Below are positions 49,257 to 57,593 of a stretch of DNA of 64,000 nucleotides, in pieces. The stretch is from Treponema brennaborense DSM 12168 (GTDB lineage: Bacteria > Spirochaetota > Spirochaetia > Treponematales > Treponemataceae). The first letter of the stretch is position 1. Each line of letters opens with the position of its first letter. The position numbers were made by a program, and so were the translations under genes. The notes below the pieces were generated by a model. It had not been told where the DNA came from. It worked only from the letters and a program-made list of their open reading frames with translations, and did no database searches. Where the stretch lies: the NCBI RefSeq assembly GCF_000212415.1, contig NC_015500.1:2666001-2730000 (forward strand). Direction: 5' to 3'.

Positions 49257-49285
49257 ACTATACATGCTATATACTCTTTTGTCAA
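49257..49285 (-). promoter_or_regulatory. Promoter of tRNA-Thr-rpmG-tRNA-Trp-secE-nusG
   Basis: On the minus strand TTGACA (49280-49285), 17 bp, TATAGT (49257-49262). Start is near 49250, 20 nt before the mature tRNA-Thr end. Confidence 0.8.
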
Positions 49286-49335
49286 TAGAGAAAATGATAT
49301 TTAACCCCGCAACGCTGCAACCCGAACGCCGAGTA

Positions 49336-49364
49336 TTGATGAATCAGCAAAAAACGGCTATCCT
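49336..49364 (+). promoter_or_regulatory. Possible promoter of the serine acetyltransferase gene
   Basis: TTGATG (49336-49341), 17 bp, TATCCT (49359-49364). Start near 49371 would leave a 62-nt leader with GGAGG. Confidence 0.5.
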
Positions 49365-49432
49365 GTAAAAATACGCCGGCCGATGCCGGTACGGGTTTCG
49401 CTTTTACGCGGGACTGCAACTCCGGAGGATTC

Positions 49433-50281
49433 ATGACACCAGACGTCCTTATCGACAACATCATCGCATCGTACGCGCAATACGGCGGTATCAATTCAGG
49501 CGAATCGCAGACGTTCCCCAACAGACAGAACGTCGTTACCGCGCTGCAGGATCTGCAAAGTCTGATTTTTCCCGGTTTCAGAACGGCGGAGCAAGTCGAA
49601 CAGGAAAATCTGCATTATATTATCGGTGAAAAAATAAATCGGATCATCGCCGTACTCACGCGCGAAATCCAGAAGGCACTGCTGTATTTATGCAAGAACT
49701 GCGGGTATGAAAAAACGGCCTGCTTCGGCCTTGCGGAAAAAACGACGCTCGCGCTCATAGAAGCGATCCCCGAAATCAGACGCAAGATAAATCTCGACAC
49801 GAAAGCGGCGCTTGCCGGCGACCCTGCGGCAAAAAGCAGTGAAGAAATCATCCTTTCCTACCCCGGGCTGGAAGCGGTCGTCGTATACCGGATAGCCCAT
49901 TTTCTGCACGAAAACGGCGTACCCGTCATTCCGCGGATCATGAGCGAACACGTGCACGGCAAAACGGGAATCGACATCCATCCCGGCGCGCTCATCGGCG
50001 AATCTTTTTTCATAGATCACGGAACGGGCGTAGTCATCGGAGAAACCTGCGTTATCGGCAAAAACGTAAAAATCTATCAAGGCGTAACGCTCGGCGCGCT
50101 GAGCGTTCACAAAAAATTGCAGGATAAAAAACGGCATCCGACAATAGAAGACAACGTTACCATTTACGCCGGCGCAACGATTCTCGGCGGAAACACGGTC
50201 ATCGGCAAAAACAGCGTTATCGGCGGAAACACCTGGGTTACCGAATCGGTTCCGCCGGACAGTACGATCACCATAAACTGA
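49433..50281 (+). CDS. cysE: Serine O-acetyltransferase
   Basis: A 282-aa enzyme that makes O-acetylserine from serine and acetyl-CoA, the first step of cysteine synthesis. The N-terminal helical part is followed by a left-handed beta-helix of hexapeptide repeats. Active-site motifs are GKTGIDIHPGALIG, DHGTGVVIGET and QGVTLGALS. It is longer at the N-terminus than E. coli CysE and more like the EpsC/SAT type of strict anaerobes. GGAGG precedes the ATG. No cysK is adjacent. Confidence 0.93.
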   Translation: MTPDVLIDNIIASYAQYGGINSGESQTFPNRQNVVTALQDLQSLIFPGFRTAEQVEQENLHYIIGEKINRIIAVLTREIQKALLYLCKNCGYEKTACFGLAEKTTLALIEAIPEIRRKINLDTKAALAGDPAAKSSEEIILSYPGLEAVVVYRIAHFLHENGVPVIPRIMSEHVHGKTGIDIHPGALIGESFFIDHGTGVVIGETCVIGKNVKIYQGVTLGALSVHKKLQDKKRHPTIEDNVTIYAGATILGGNTVIGKNSVIGGNTWVTESVPPDSTITIN

Positions 50282-50309
50282 CCCGCGCGAAAAGTGCGCC
50301 TGAAATCCG

Positions 50310-51548
50310 TTAAAGTCCCGGCAGCCCCATCAGCGTTTCGGCGGTGCGGAAGCGGTCGTAAGAATCTTCGTCGTACGGATAATCCCAACAGCCGCAGTAC
50401 CGCACGACGGCGCCGCCGAGTCCCGTTTTAAATGTATACAAACCGCTCATCGGATGATTTTTATCGTTATTTGGCGGAATGCCGAGTAAATCGTACGTAA
50501 CGCAGCCCGCGCGGCGAGCTGTCAGCATGGCTTCCCACTGCAAACCGTAACTCGCCATGTACGGTCCCGCATCGGCCCGGGATCCGGCGAACAGATAATA
50601 CGCGCTTTTACCGCAGACAGCCAAAATCAGACCGGCAAGAAGCACCTCGTCTTTTTCCGCGGCAAGCAGATACAATTCGGGTTCCGGCACCGGCGCGCTC
50701 ACCGGCATACGTCCGGGATTTGCGGACATCAGTTTACTGCCGGAAAGCGGCGCGTACGGCGGCCCTTTTCCGCAGTCCTCATGCGGGCTCGCCGTCTGTT
50801 TAAAAAACAAGCGGCCTATTTTTGCCGACTGCCGGAACAGCGTTTCAAAATACGCCAATTCTTCGGTAAAAAAACCTTTCCGCAAACCGGTGTCACGGTA
50901 CAAGTCGTGCCAGACCGGAAGGAAATCGGCGTTTTTCCGGGAAAACAAAACGCCCATCCGGTACGATTTACGGATTGCGTTCCGCGTAGTCTGGCGCATA
51001 CGGGAAAGCATTATTTCAGGAGAAGCGGTCAAGTCGACGAGCACGGTGTCAGGGCAAAAGTGATCGGACCCCGCTTTACGCAGATTACGGGTGTTCGTGC
51101 CGAAGTTCATGCGCATTTCGCGAATTTCGCTGCGCGGAACCGCCGTACCGGCGTACGGGGAAAACCACGCGGTGTCGAAGCGGACGAACGCCGTGCCGTC
51201 GGGCAAAAACGGGCGGATCCGTTCGGCGAGCGCTTCAAGCACGGAACCGTACCGGTCTTCTTTTACGGTGAACGCCGGCGCTTTGGGTACGTACGCGTAC
51301 GGAATTCCCGCGCCGGTATTCCGCAGCAGCACCAGCAGCGGTACGAACCGCCGGCCGCCGCACGACGCGGCAACACACGATTCTCCGCCGCATGATTCGC
51401 CGACGTCCGGCGCGGCAGCGTCGTCGAATCCGCATAAAAAAAATACAGCCTGCTGTCCGCAGGCTGTTTTAAAGCCGCCCCAGAACGCCGTCTGGAACAA
51501 GTTGTCCTGTACCGGAAAATCTTCCGGCGAAATACGAGTTACAAGCAT
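50310..51548 (-). CDS. FemAB-family peptidoglycan bridge aminoacyltransferase
   Basis: A 412-aa GNAT-type protein of the FemABX family, which adds amino acids from aminoacyl-tRNA to lipid II stem peptides. The two-domain pattern ends with YDLLGIPPNNDKNHPMSGLYTFKTGLGG, a strong family mark. Near residue 50 is a Cys/Gly-rich insertion (GESCGGESCVAASCGGR), and a proline-rich one lies near 280. It has no ribosome-binding site; a promoter TTGCAT-17-TATGGT (51558-51586) ends 9 nt before the ATG, giving almost no leader. Spirochaete peptidoglycan contains ornithine; whether this enzyme uses tRNA-linked glycine or another residue is unknown. Confidence 0.85.
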   Translation of the reverse strand: MLVTRISPEDFPVQDNLFQTAFWGGFKTACGQQAVFFLCGFDDAAAPDVGESCGGESCVAASCGGRRFVPLLVLLRNTGAGIPYAYVPKAPAFTVKEDRYGSVLEALAERIRPFLPDGTAFVRFDTAWFSPYAGTAVPRSEIREMRMNFGTNTRNLRKAGSDHFCPDTVLVDLTASPEIMLSRMRQTTRNAIRKSYRMGVLFSRKNADFLPVWHDLYRDTGLRKGFFTEELAYFETLFRQSAKIGRLFFKQTASPHEDCGKGPPYAPLSGSKLMSANPGRMPVSAPVPEPELYLLAAEKDEVLLAGLILAVCGKSAYYLFAGSRADAGPYMASYGLQWEAMLTARRAGCVTYDLLGIPPNNDKNHPMSGLYTFKTGLGGAVVRYCGCWDYPYDEDSYDRFRTAETLMGLPGL

Positions 51549-51592
51549 AATGCCACGACCATATCAAATATACGCGGACTATGCAAGGCAAT

Positions 51593-51684
51593 AAAAAAAG
51601 AGGGGCCGGAAAACAACGTTAACCGGGCCCCTCACGTCCAGCAAGCCGGACATCGGAGAGAGTTTATCAGCTTATTTACAAGCT
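51593..51684 (-). ncRNA. Candidate small RNA, about 92 nt
   Basis: A complete transcription unit without a reading frame: promoter at 51691-51719, then a 6-bp 5' hairpin (CAGCTT/AAGCTG), a single-stranded CUCUCUCC segment, a small GUCC/GGAC hairpin, and a GC-rich terminator stem (GAGGGGCC/GGCCCCTC) with seven U. CUCUCUCC is complementary to purine-rich ribosome-binding sites and could also pair with GAGGGG to block the terminator. It could therefore be a trans-acting RNA or an attenuating leader for femAB, which has its own promoter downstream. Confidence 0.6.
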
Positions 51685-51690
51685 GTAATA

Positions 51691-51719
51691 AACATACTAC
51701 AACCCAAAGAAAATGTCAA
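51691..51719 (-). promoter_or_regulatory. Promoter of the candidate small RNA
   Basis: On the minus strand TTGACA (51714-51719), 17 bp, TATGTT (51691-51696). Predicted start is near 51684. Confidence 0.7.
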
Positions 51720-51948
51720 TACTTTTTTAACTTTTTTCTGAACAATAATTAATACGGCAGCAACTGTAAACGGACGGTTAATTTTTGCCGTGCTGATCAG
51801 GCGCCTGTTCCTGCCTGAACGAATCGATCGATCTCATCCACGGCCGACCTTCGCATTGAAATATGCGCGGCGGACGGCAATTTTTCAAATCCGCGGCATA
51901 TGAGAGCGATATATTTCTATTCAACATAGATATTTAAATAAAACAGGC

Positions 51949-51977
51949 TTGACTATATCGAGTTTCGTTTATAGAAT
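51949..51977 (+). promoter_or_regulatory. Promoter of the hydrogenase locus
   Basis: TTGACT (51949-51954), 17 bp, TAGAAT (51972-51977). A start near 51984 gives a leader of about 13 nt that holds the AAGGCGGG ribosome-binding site. The 51720-51948 stretch before it contains no gene; only an imperfect ACGGCA/TGCCGT repeat is seen. Confidence 0.65.
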
Positions 51978-51996
51978 AAAAAAAGGCGGGTTTTAT

Positions 51997-52242
51997 ATGA
52001 AAACAATCACAGTATGTATGGGCAGTTCGTGTTTCAGCAGAGGCAACTCGGCGAACGCCGAAGTTATCCAGCGATTTCTCACGGAAAACGATTTGCAGGA
52101 TAAAGTAACGCTGCGCGGCTGCCTGTGCGAAAGCGAATGCAAAAACGGCCCGAACGTCCGCATAGACGGCAAACTGTACACGAATATGACTCCCGAAAGT
52201 CTCGTTGATCTGCTTTCTCACGAATTGGGACTCGACAAATGA
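51997..52242 (+). CDS. Thioredoxin-fold [2Fe-2S] ferredoxin
   Basis: An 81-aa protein like the NuoE C-terminal domain and clostridial [2Fe-2S] ferredoxins. The cluster ligands fit C7-x4-C12 and C44-x3-C48, with an extra Cys at 42. It would carry electrons to or from the hydrogenase encoded immediately downstream; their frames overlap by four bases (ATGA). Start at 51997 follows AAGGCGGG, and the upstream extension is rejected. Confidence 0.9.
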   Translation: MKTITVCMGSSCFSRGNSANAEVIQRFLTENDLQDKVTLRGCLCESECKNGPNVRIDGKLYTNMTPESLVDLLSHELGLDK

Positions 52243-53993
52243 ATTTTTTATACCCCGTATACACCGAACAAACAGAATGTCAGGATTGCTACAAATGTAT
52301 CCGCCGCTGCCCCGTCAAGGCGATCCGTGTTGAAAACGGACACGCGAAAATCATTTCCGAATTGTGCATCGTGTGCGGACGCTGCGTTATCAATTGCCCC
52401 GCGCACGCAAAACGCAGCCGCGACGACTCGGCCCGCGTAAAACAGCTGCTGAAGCTCAAGGAAAAAGTGATCGTGTCGCTGGCACCGTCGTTCGTGGCGG
52501 AATTTCCGGATTTTACGCCTCAGCAAATGATAGCGGCACTGAAAAAACTCGGCTTTTACGGCGTTTCGGAAACGGCGCTCGGGGCGGATCTGGTATCCGC
52601 GCAAGTTACCGAAGACTTGACGGCCGCTGCGGAAGGAAAAACGGATCGGAAACTGTTTTTATCGTCGGCGTGCCCTGCCGTCGTGGAATACGTAAAACAG
52701 TTTTTAGGCGAATACGCGCCGTTCATCACCGACCGGGCGTCGCCGCTTTTAGCACACGCGCGTTTTCTGCGCAAACAGTACGGCGACGATATCGGTATCG
52801 TATTCATGGGGCCGTGTATTGCAAAAAAGCGGGAAGCCGATACCTGGAAAGAAATCGACATAGCGCTTACGTTCAACGAACTGCGCGCTTGGTTTACCGC
52901 CGAAGGCATCAGAGCCGACACGGCCGTTCCCGCGGGGCATGAAGCGGAACAGCAATTCATTCCGCGGCGCGCGGCCAAAGGCGCGCTGTACCCGATCGAC
53001 GGCGGTATGATAGCCGCGTGCAAAAAATACGCCAAATTGCCGGGCGTCCGCTCCATGTCCGTATCGGGCATAGACGAAATCCACGAAGCGCTCAAAGGAT
53101 TCGAGCCGGATAAACTGGAATCGCCGCTTTTTATGGAATTGCTGTCGTGTATCGGCGGCTGCATCAACGGACCGGGAACGGCCCGAAATCTTTCGGGTGC
53201 GATGCGGCGAGTGCGCGTCGTGGAATACGCAGAGACGGCGGACGAAGTGCTCGACGGCACGACGAAAGCGGCCGCTCCGCCGCTGCAGGATACGCTGCCG
53301 GTTCCCGAATCGGATCGGAAACAGTATACGGAAGAAGATATCCGCTCCGCCCTCCGCGCCGTCGGCAAATATACGGCGGCCGACGAAGTTAACTGTGCCA
53401 GCTGCGGCTACGACACGTGCCGCGCGTTCGCCGAAGCGGTTTTGGACAATCGGGCGGAAAAAACGATGTGCGTTTCGTATATGCGCAAATTGGCGCAGAA
53501 AAAAGCGAACGGGCTGATCCGGGCGATTCCGAGCGGCGTCGTCATCGCAGATAAAAACCTACAGATAGTCGAATGCAACATGAACTTTGCCAAGCTGATG
53601 GGGCAGGACGTCATTGAAATGTACGAAGCGAAACCGGGACTCGAAGGCGCGGATCTGACGAAACTGACGGGAGCGTCCCGATTTTTTGCCGACGTGCTCG
53701 CACTGAACGGTCCGGACGTCATCGAACGCGATGTCCGCGAAGGAAAGAAGATTTTTCACGTAACGGTTTTTGAAATCGAAAAAGAAGAAATCGCCGCAGG
53801 CGTCCTGGAAGACGTTACCGCCCCGCAAAACCAGAAAAACAGAACGGTAACGCAAGCCCGCAAAATCATCGATAAAAATTTGTCCGTCGTCCAGAAAATC
53901 GCGTTTCTGCTCGGTGAAAACGCCGCCGAAACGGAATCGATGCTCAATTCGATCATCGATTCGTACACGGAAAGCGGAGACGACGACCAATGA
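52239..53993 (+). CDS. Sensory-type (group C-like) [FeFe]-hydrogenase with PAS domain
   Basis: A 584-aa protein. Two [4Fe-4S] clusters are bound at CQDCYKCIRRCP (Cys14-24) and CIVCGRCVINCP (Cys43-53). The H-cluster motifs follow: SSACPAVV near residue 145, MGPCIAKKRE near 192, and SCIGGCINGPG near 303. In the first motif Ala replaces the Cys that relays protons in catalytic enzymes. An extra four-Cys cluster motif (CASCGYDTC) sits near 387, then a PAS domain (about 420-525) and a helical end. This layout is known for hydrogenases proposed to sense H2 rather than make it. It overlaps the phosphatase gene by four bases, so sensor and effector are coupled. Confidence 0.92.
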   Translation: MNFLYPVYTEQTECQDCYKCIRRCPVKAIRVENGHAKIISELCIVCGRCVINCPAHAKRSRDDSARVKQLLKLKEKVIVSLAPSFVAEFPDFTPQQMIAALKKLGFYGVSETALGADLVSAQVTEDLTAAAEGKTDRKLFLSSACPAVVEYVKQFLGEYAPFITDRASPLLAHARFLRKQYGDDIGIVFMGPCIAKKREADTWKEIDIALTFNELRAWFTAEGIRADTAVPAGHEAEQQFIPRRAAKGALYPIDGGMIAACKKYAKLPGVRSMSVSGIDEIHEALKGFEPDKLESPLFMELLSCIGGCINGPGTARNLSGAMRRVRVVEYAETADEVLDGTTKAAAPPLQDTLPVPESDRKQYTEEDIRSALRAVGKYTAADEVNCASCGYDTCRAFAEAVLDNRAEKTMCVSYMRKLAQKKANGLIRAIPSGVVIADKNLQIVECNMNFAKLMGQDVIEMYEAKPGLEGADLTKLTGASRFFADVLALNGPDVIERDVREGKKIFHVTVFEIEKEEIAAGVLEDVTAPQNQKNRTVTQARKIIDKNLSVVQKIAFLLGENAAETESMLNSIIDSYTESGDDDQ

Positions 53994-55228
53994 ATCCGCT
54001 GAACGCCGCCGGCTCCGCACCGAAAGGGGTGCTGCCCGAAACCTTTATAGAAGTGGGACATTACCAACTCTGCAAATACAATCAGCACGCCGAAGGCGAT
54101 GTGTTTCTGTCGCAGAAAAACCCGGCCGACGGCCGCGTTATCACCACACTGTCCGACGGTCTCGGATCCGGCATCAAAGCGGGCGTGCTTGCGACGCTGA
54201 CCGCAACGATGGCAACGAAGTTTATCGCGAACGACATTCCGATCCGGCGGGCTGCCGAAATTATCATGAACACGCTGCCGGTCTGCAAGGAGCGGGGCAT
54301 CAGTTACGCAACGTTCACGCTCGTCGACATCGAACCGAACGCGACCGTGCGCATCATGGAATACGATAATCCGCCGTACGTGCTGATCAGGCAGCAGACG
54401 ATCATCGAACCGATCAAGGACATCACGCCGATCGAGCGGAAAAACAAAAAAACGGCGCCGACGCGCGACGCGCTTTTGCAGTATTCGCGGTACGCAGCCC
54501 GGCCGGGCGACCGGCTCGTCTTTTTTTCGGACGGCGTAACGCAGGTGGGAATGGGGTCGCCCTGCTATCCGTTCGGCTGGGGTTCGCCGAACGCACAGAC
54601 GTTCATCCTCGAAAAGGTAATCGAAAACCCTGAAATCAGCGCGCGCGATTTGGCGCGTTCGGTCGTGCAGGAAGCGTGTTTCCACGACGGCTTCAAGCCG
54701 AAAGACGACATAACGTGCGGCGTCATTTATTTCCGGAAACCGCGCGACATGCTCGTAATGACCGGCCCGCCCGTTCATAAGGAAAGCGACTCGGAAATAG
54801 CCCGCATTTTTTCTCTCTTCGACGGCCATAAAATCATCTGCGGAGGGACGACGGCGAACATACTGTCGCGCGAACTGAACCGGCCGATCAGGGTCAGCCT
54901 GAAAGACTTCGATCCGAAGGTGCCGCCGTATTCGGAGATGGAAGGCGCGGACATGGTAACGGAAGGCATCATCACGATGGGCGCCGTGTCCGAAATTCTT
55001 GAAAACAGGGCGGAAATGGACGGGCTCGCCGTAAACGCGGCGACCAAAATGGTCGAACTGTTTTTGAATTGCGACCGGATCTGGTTCGTCGTAGGCACGA
55101 AGATAAACGAAGCGCATCAGGATCCGAACATGCCGGTCGAATTGGAGATCCGACGCAACGTCGTCAAAAAGATTGCGGCTCTGCTGCAGGACACGTATCT
55201 GAAAGAAGTGCACATTCAGTATTTTTAA
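53990..55228 (+). CDS. SpoIIE-type PP2C phosphatase with extra C-terminal domain
   Basis: A 412-aa protein. Residues about 15-245 form a PP2C/SpoIIE serine-phosphatase domain with metal-binding motifs SDGLGSG (near 55), FFSDGVTQ (near 178) and KPKDDITCG (near 237). Residues 250-412 form a second domain (KIICGGTTANILSREL, DMVTEGIITMGAVSEIL) that I cannot assign. It is translated from an ATGA overlap with the sensory hydrogenase. The likely model is that hydrogenase redox state controls this phosphatase, which dephosphorylates a STAS-type partner; one STAS gene is at 940-1491, but no direct link is seen. Confidence 0.88.
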   Translation: MNPLNAAGSAPKGVLPETFIEVGHYQLCKYNQHAEGDVFLSQKNPADGRVITTLSDGLGSGIKAGVLATLTATMATKFIANDIPIRRAAEIIMNTLPVCKERGISYATFTLVDIEPNATVRIMEYDNPPYVLIRQQTIIEPIKDITPIERKNKKTAPTRDALLQYSRYAARPGDRLVFFSDGVTQVGMGSPCYPFGWGSPNAQTFILEKVIENPEISARDLARSVVQEACFHDGFKPKDDITCGVIYFRKPRDMLVMTGPPVHKESDSEIARIFSLFDGHKIICGGTTANILSRELNRPIRVSLKDFDPKVPPYSEMEGADMVTEGIITMGAVSEILENRAEMDGLAVNAATKMVELFLNCDRIWFVVGTKINEAHQDPNMPVELEIRRNVVKKIAALLQDTYLKEVHIQYF

Positions 55229-55419
55229 CATACGGACGTTCTCCGGCGATTCGCACGCGCTCATACGCTGCGGCGGCAAACATCGGAGAGACGAGTCCGT
55301 CTGACGTTTTGCGGCTGCAAAACGATATATCAACTGCACGTTCGCGCTTTGCATTGAACGTGCTTAAAAAGCCGTTTCGGAAACTGACGTTTCCTTACTG
55401 ACTTTTTATGGGAGTATCT
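55229..55419 (+). other. Structured gap between the two hydrogenase modules
   Basis: No gene. Nested stems ACGGAC/GTCCGT and TCTCCG/CGGAGA (55232-55300) and an 8-bp stem GCACGTTC/GAACGTGC (55336-55363) would form in the mRNA. There is no U-tract and no clear promoter, so the gap may modulate read-through into the second module. Confidence 0.45.
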
Positions 55420-55674
55420 ATGAACAAAATTCACGTTTCGATTTGCACCGGAACAGCGTGCTTCGTAATGGGAGCGTCGGAAATCATGCTTTTGGAAGAG
55501 CAATTGCCGCCCGAACTGCAAGGGCGCGTTGAAATAGAAGGCATTACGTGTTTTGATAAATGCAAGAACGCCGAATGCGGCAAAGCGCCGTTCGTACAGA
55601 TAAACGGCGAAACGATTCCCGAAGCGTCGCTCGTTACCGTGATCGACCGCATCAGGGAACTCGCGGGCGCGTAA
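55420..55674 (+). CDS. Second thioredoxin-fold [2Fe-2S] protein
   Basis: An 84-aa relative of the 51997 protein, with C9-x4-C14 and C44-x3-C48 for one [2Fe-2S] cluster, plus Cys53. GGGAG precedes the ATG at 55420; the ATG at 55408 is upstream of that site. It lies 137 bp before the second hydrogenase and would be its electron carrier. Confidence 0.88.
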   Translation: MNKIHVSICTGTACFVMGASEIMLLEEQLPPELQGRVEIEGITCFDKCKNAECGKAPFVQINGETIPEASLVTVIDRIRELAGA

Positions 55675-55811
55675 CCGAAAGCAAGGCGGACAGCCGGAAA
55701 TCGAGCGCGCAGCAGGCGTCCGCCGCGCGGCCCGAGAATCAAACGCGCAGCCGGAAACCGAACGGATCGGAAAGAGAGATTTCCTCACCGAATTTTTACA
55801 GGAGACGACAA

Positions 55812-57287
55812 ATGCTGAATATTAATAATAACGCCGCGCAGTTGAAGCGCGAAATACTCGTACGCATCGCAAAACTGCAGCTTGAAGGTAAATTGGAAGA
55901 AGGCGTTCATTATATTCCCAGAGAAATGGCACCGGTCGGCAGCCAGCCGGTTCGCTGCTGCATTTACCATGACCGGGAAATCCTGCGGCAGCGCGTTATG
56001 GCGCGCCTCGGATGCAGCGTTGAAAACTACGACGATGAGAAAAAACTGGCGGAATTCGCGCACGAAGCGCTGAACCGGGAAAAACCCACGTGGCCGATGC
56101 TGACCGTTTTGGACGAAGCGTGCAACGCGTGCGTACGCAGCCATTACATGGTTACCAACGCGTGCCAAGCGTGTCTGGCGCGTCCGTGTATGATGAACTG
56201 CGCAAAAAAAGCAATCGCAATCACCGAAGGACGCGCGCGCATCGACCCCGAAAAATGCGTTAACTGCGGCCTTTGTATGCAGAACTGCCCGTACCACGCG
56301 ATTATCAAGATTCCCGTACCGTGCGAAGAAGCCTGCCCGGTCGGCGCCATTTCCAAAGACGAAACGGGCAAAGAACGTATCGACTATCACAAATGCATTT
56401 TCTGCGGAAATTGTATGCGTGAATGTCCGTTCGGCGCCATGATGGACAAAAGCCAACTCGTGGACGTATTGAAGCGTATCATGGACGGGAAAAAAGTCGT
56501 CGCCATGTACGCACCCGCAATCGCAGCCCAATTCCGCGCCGCACCCGGCCAGCTTGAAGGCGCGCTGAAACAAGCCGGATTCGCCCGGACGTGGGAAGTC
56601 GCCATCGGTGCTGATATAACCGCGGATAAAGAAGCGCACGAATTTGAAGAACGTATGGAACGGGGCGACAAAATGATGACGACGTCGTGCTGCCCCGCGT
56701 ACGTGCGCGCCGTACACAAACACGTACCGGAACTGTCGCCGTGTATTTCCGATACCAGAAGCCCCATGCACTATACGGCGGAAATCGCCAAAAAAGCCGA
56801 TCCGGACTGCGTGAGCGTGTTTATCGGTCCGTGTCTGGCAAAACGCCGTGAAGGAATGGACGACGAGTTCGTCGATTACGTCCTTTCAATAGAAGAAATA
56901 GGCGCATTGTTCGTAGCGAAAGGGATAGACGTTGCCAAGACGGAAGCTGAACCCGGAACCATTATTCCCACCGTTTCCGGCAGGAACTTTGCCGTTACCG
57001 GCGGCGTCGCCGAATCGGTGCGCGTCCGGCTGACCGACCCCGAAAAACTGAAAGCCGCAGTCATCAACGGACTGAACAAAGCCGGTATGAAACAGCTCGC
57101 ACAGTACGGCAAAATCAGAAGCGGCGAAGCGCCGTACACGGCGGACTGTCCGAACCTGATAGAAGTCATGGCGTGCGAAGGCGGCTGCATCGCCGGCCCT
57201 TCGGTAATAACAAACCCGAAAGTCGCCGCCATTCAGCTTAAAAAATACGTCGAAGCGGGCGCGTCGGACAAGACGAACGCCGAATAA
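55812..57287 (+). CDS. [FeFe]-hydrogenase, group B-like
   Basis: A 491-aa enzyme that reversibly forms H2 from protons and electrons. An N-terminal domain with CNACVRSHYMVTNACQACLARPC is followed by ferredoxin-type clusters (CVNCGLCMQNCP, CEEACP, CIFCGNCMRECP). The H-cluster motifs are canonical: TTSCCPAY near residue 292, FIGPCLAKRRE near 338 and MACEGGCIAGP near 456, keeping the proton-relay Cys that the sensory enzyme lacks. GGAG sits 7 nt before the ATG. The maturation genes hydE, hydF and hydG are not in the window. Confidence 0.92.
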   Translation: MLNINNNAAQLKREILVRIAKLQLEGKLEEGVHYIPREMAPVGSQPVRCCIYHDREILRQRVMARLGCSVENYDDEKKLAEFAHEALNREKPTWPMLTVLDEACNACVRSHYMVTNACQACLARPCMMNCAKKAIAITEGRARIDPEKCVNCGLCMQNCPYHAIIKIPVPCEEACPVGAISKDETGKERIDYHKCIFCGNCMRECPFGAMMDKSQLVDVLKRIMDGKKVVAMYAPAIAAQFRAAPGQLEGALKQAGFARTWEVAIGADITADKEAHEFEERMERGDKMMTTSCCPAYVRAVHKHVPELSPCISDTRSPMHYTAEIAKKADPDCVSVFIGPCLAKRREGMDDEFVDYVLSIEEIGALFVAKGIDVAKTEAEPGTIIPTVSGRNFAVTGGVAESVRVRLTDPEKLKAAVINGLNKAGMKQLAQYGKIRSGEAPYTADCPNLIEVMACEGGCIAGPSVITNPKVAAIQLKKYVEAGASDKTNAE

Positions 57288-57320
57288 ACGGCCCGTTATC
57301 CGAAAATAACCCGTTATCCG

Positions 57321-57357
57321 AAAACGGCACCGGCGGCATCGCACGGTGCCGTTTTTT
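57321..57357 (+). terminator. Terminator of the hydrogenase locus
   Basis: AAAACGGCACCG/CGGTGCCGTTTT stem with an 11-nt loop and six T, 34 bp after the hydrogenase stop. It follows two copies of CCGTTATCCGAAAA. Confidence 0.88.
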
Positions 57358-57420
57358 CACCCTTTCCGTGCAGTTTCCGCACAGTTCCGCACATCGCCGG
57401 CGGGAAAAGCAAGCCGCACT

Positions 57421-57476
57421 CAGCGGATTACTCAGCGGGAACACGGCAGGCGTTCAGCGGATTACTCAGCGGGAAC
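57421..57476. repeat. 22-bp direct repeat upstream of ftsK
   Basis: The 22-bp sequence beginning CAGCGGATTACTCAGC occurs at 57421-57442 and again at 57455-57476, a 34-bp period. No gene lies in 57288-57593 beyond the terminator and this repeat. Confidence 0.8.
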
Positions 57477-57593
57477 GTTCACGGATCGGAATCTAAAAAG
57501 CTAAGATCTCAAAAAAAGAAACCGATATTAATAAAAGCGTGTTTCGGGATTTTGCTCCGCCCGCGGCATGCGCGACTCATGGGAGATTTCTAA

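Noticed and set aside
51538-51556. Sigma-54-like promoter at the femAB start (TGGCAT-N5-TTGT)
   Set aside because: Two mismatches in the fixed bases, and it overlaps the start codon; a sigma-70 promoter fits better.
53756-55354. Long open frame of 532 codons on the minus strand
   Set aside because: It is the antisense shadow of the sensory hydrogenase and phosphatase genes; its composition (His/Arg/Phe-rich) and lack of motifs fit a shadow in GC-biased DNA.
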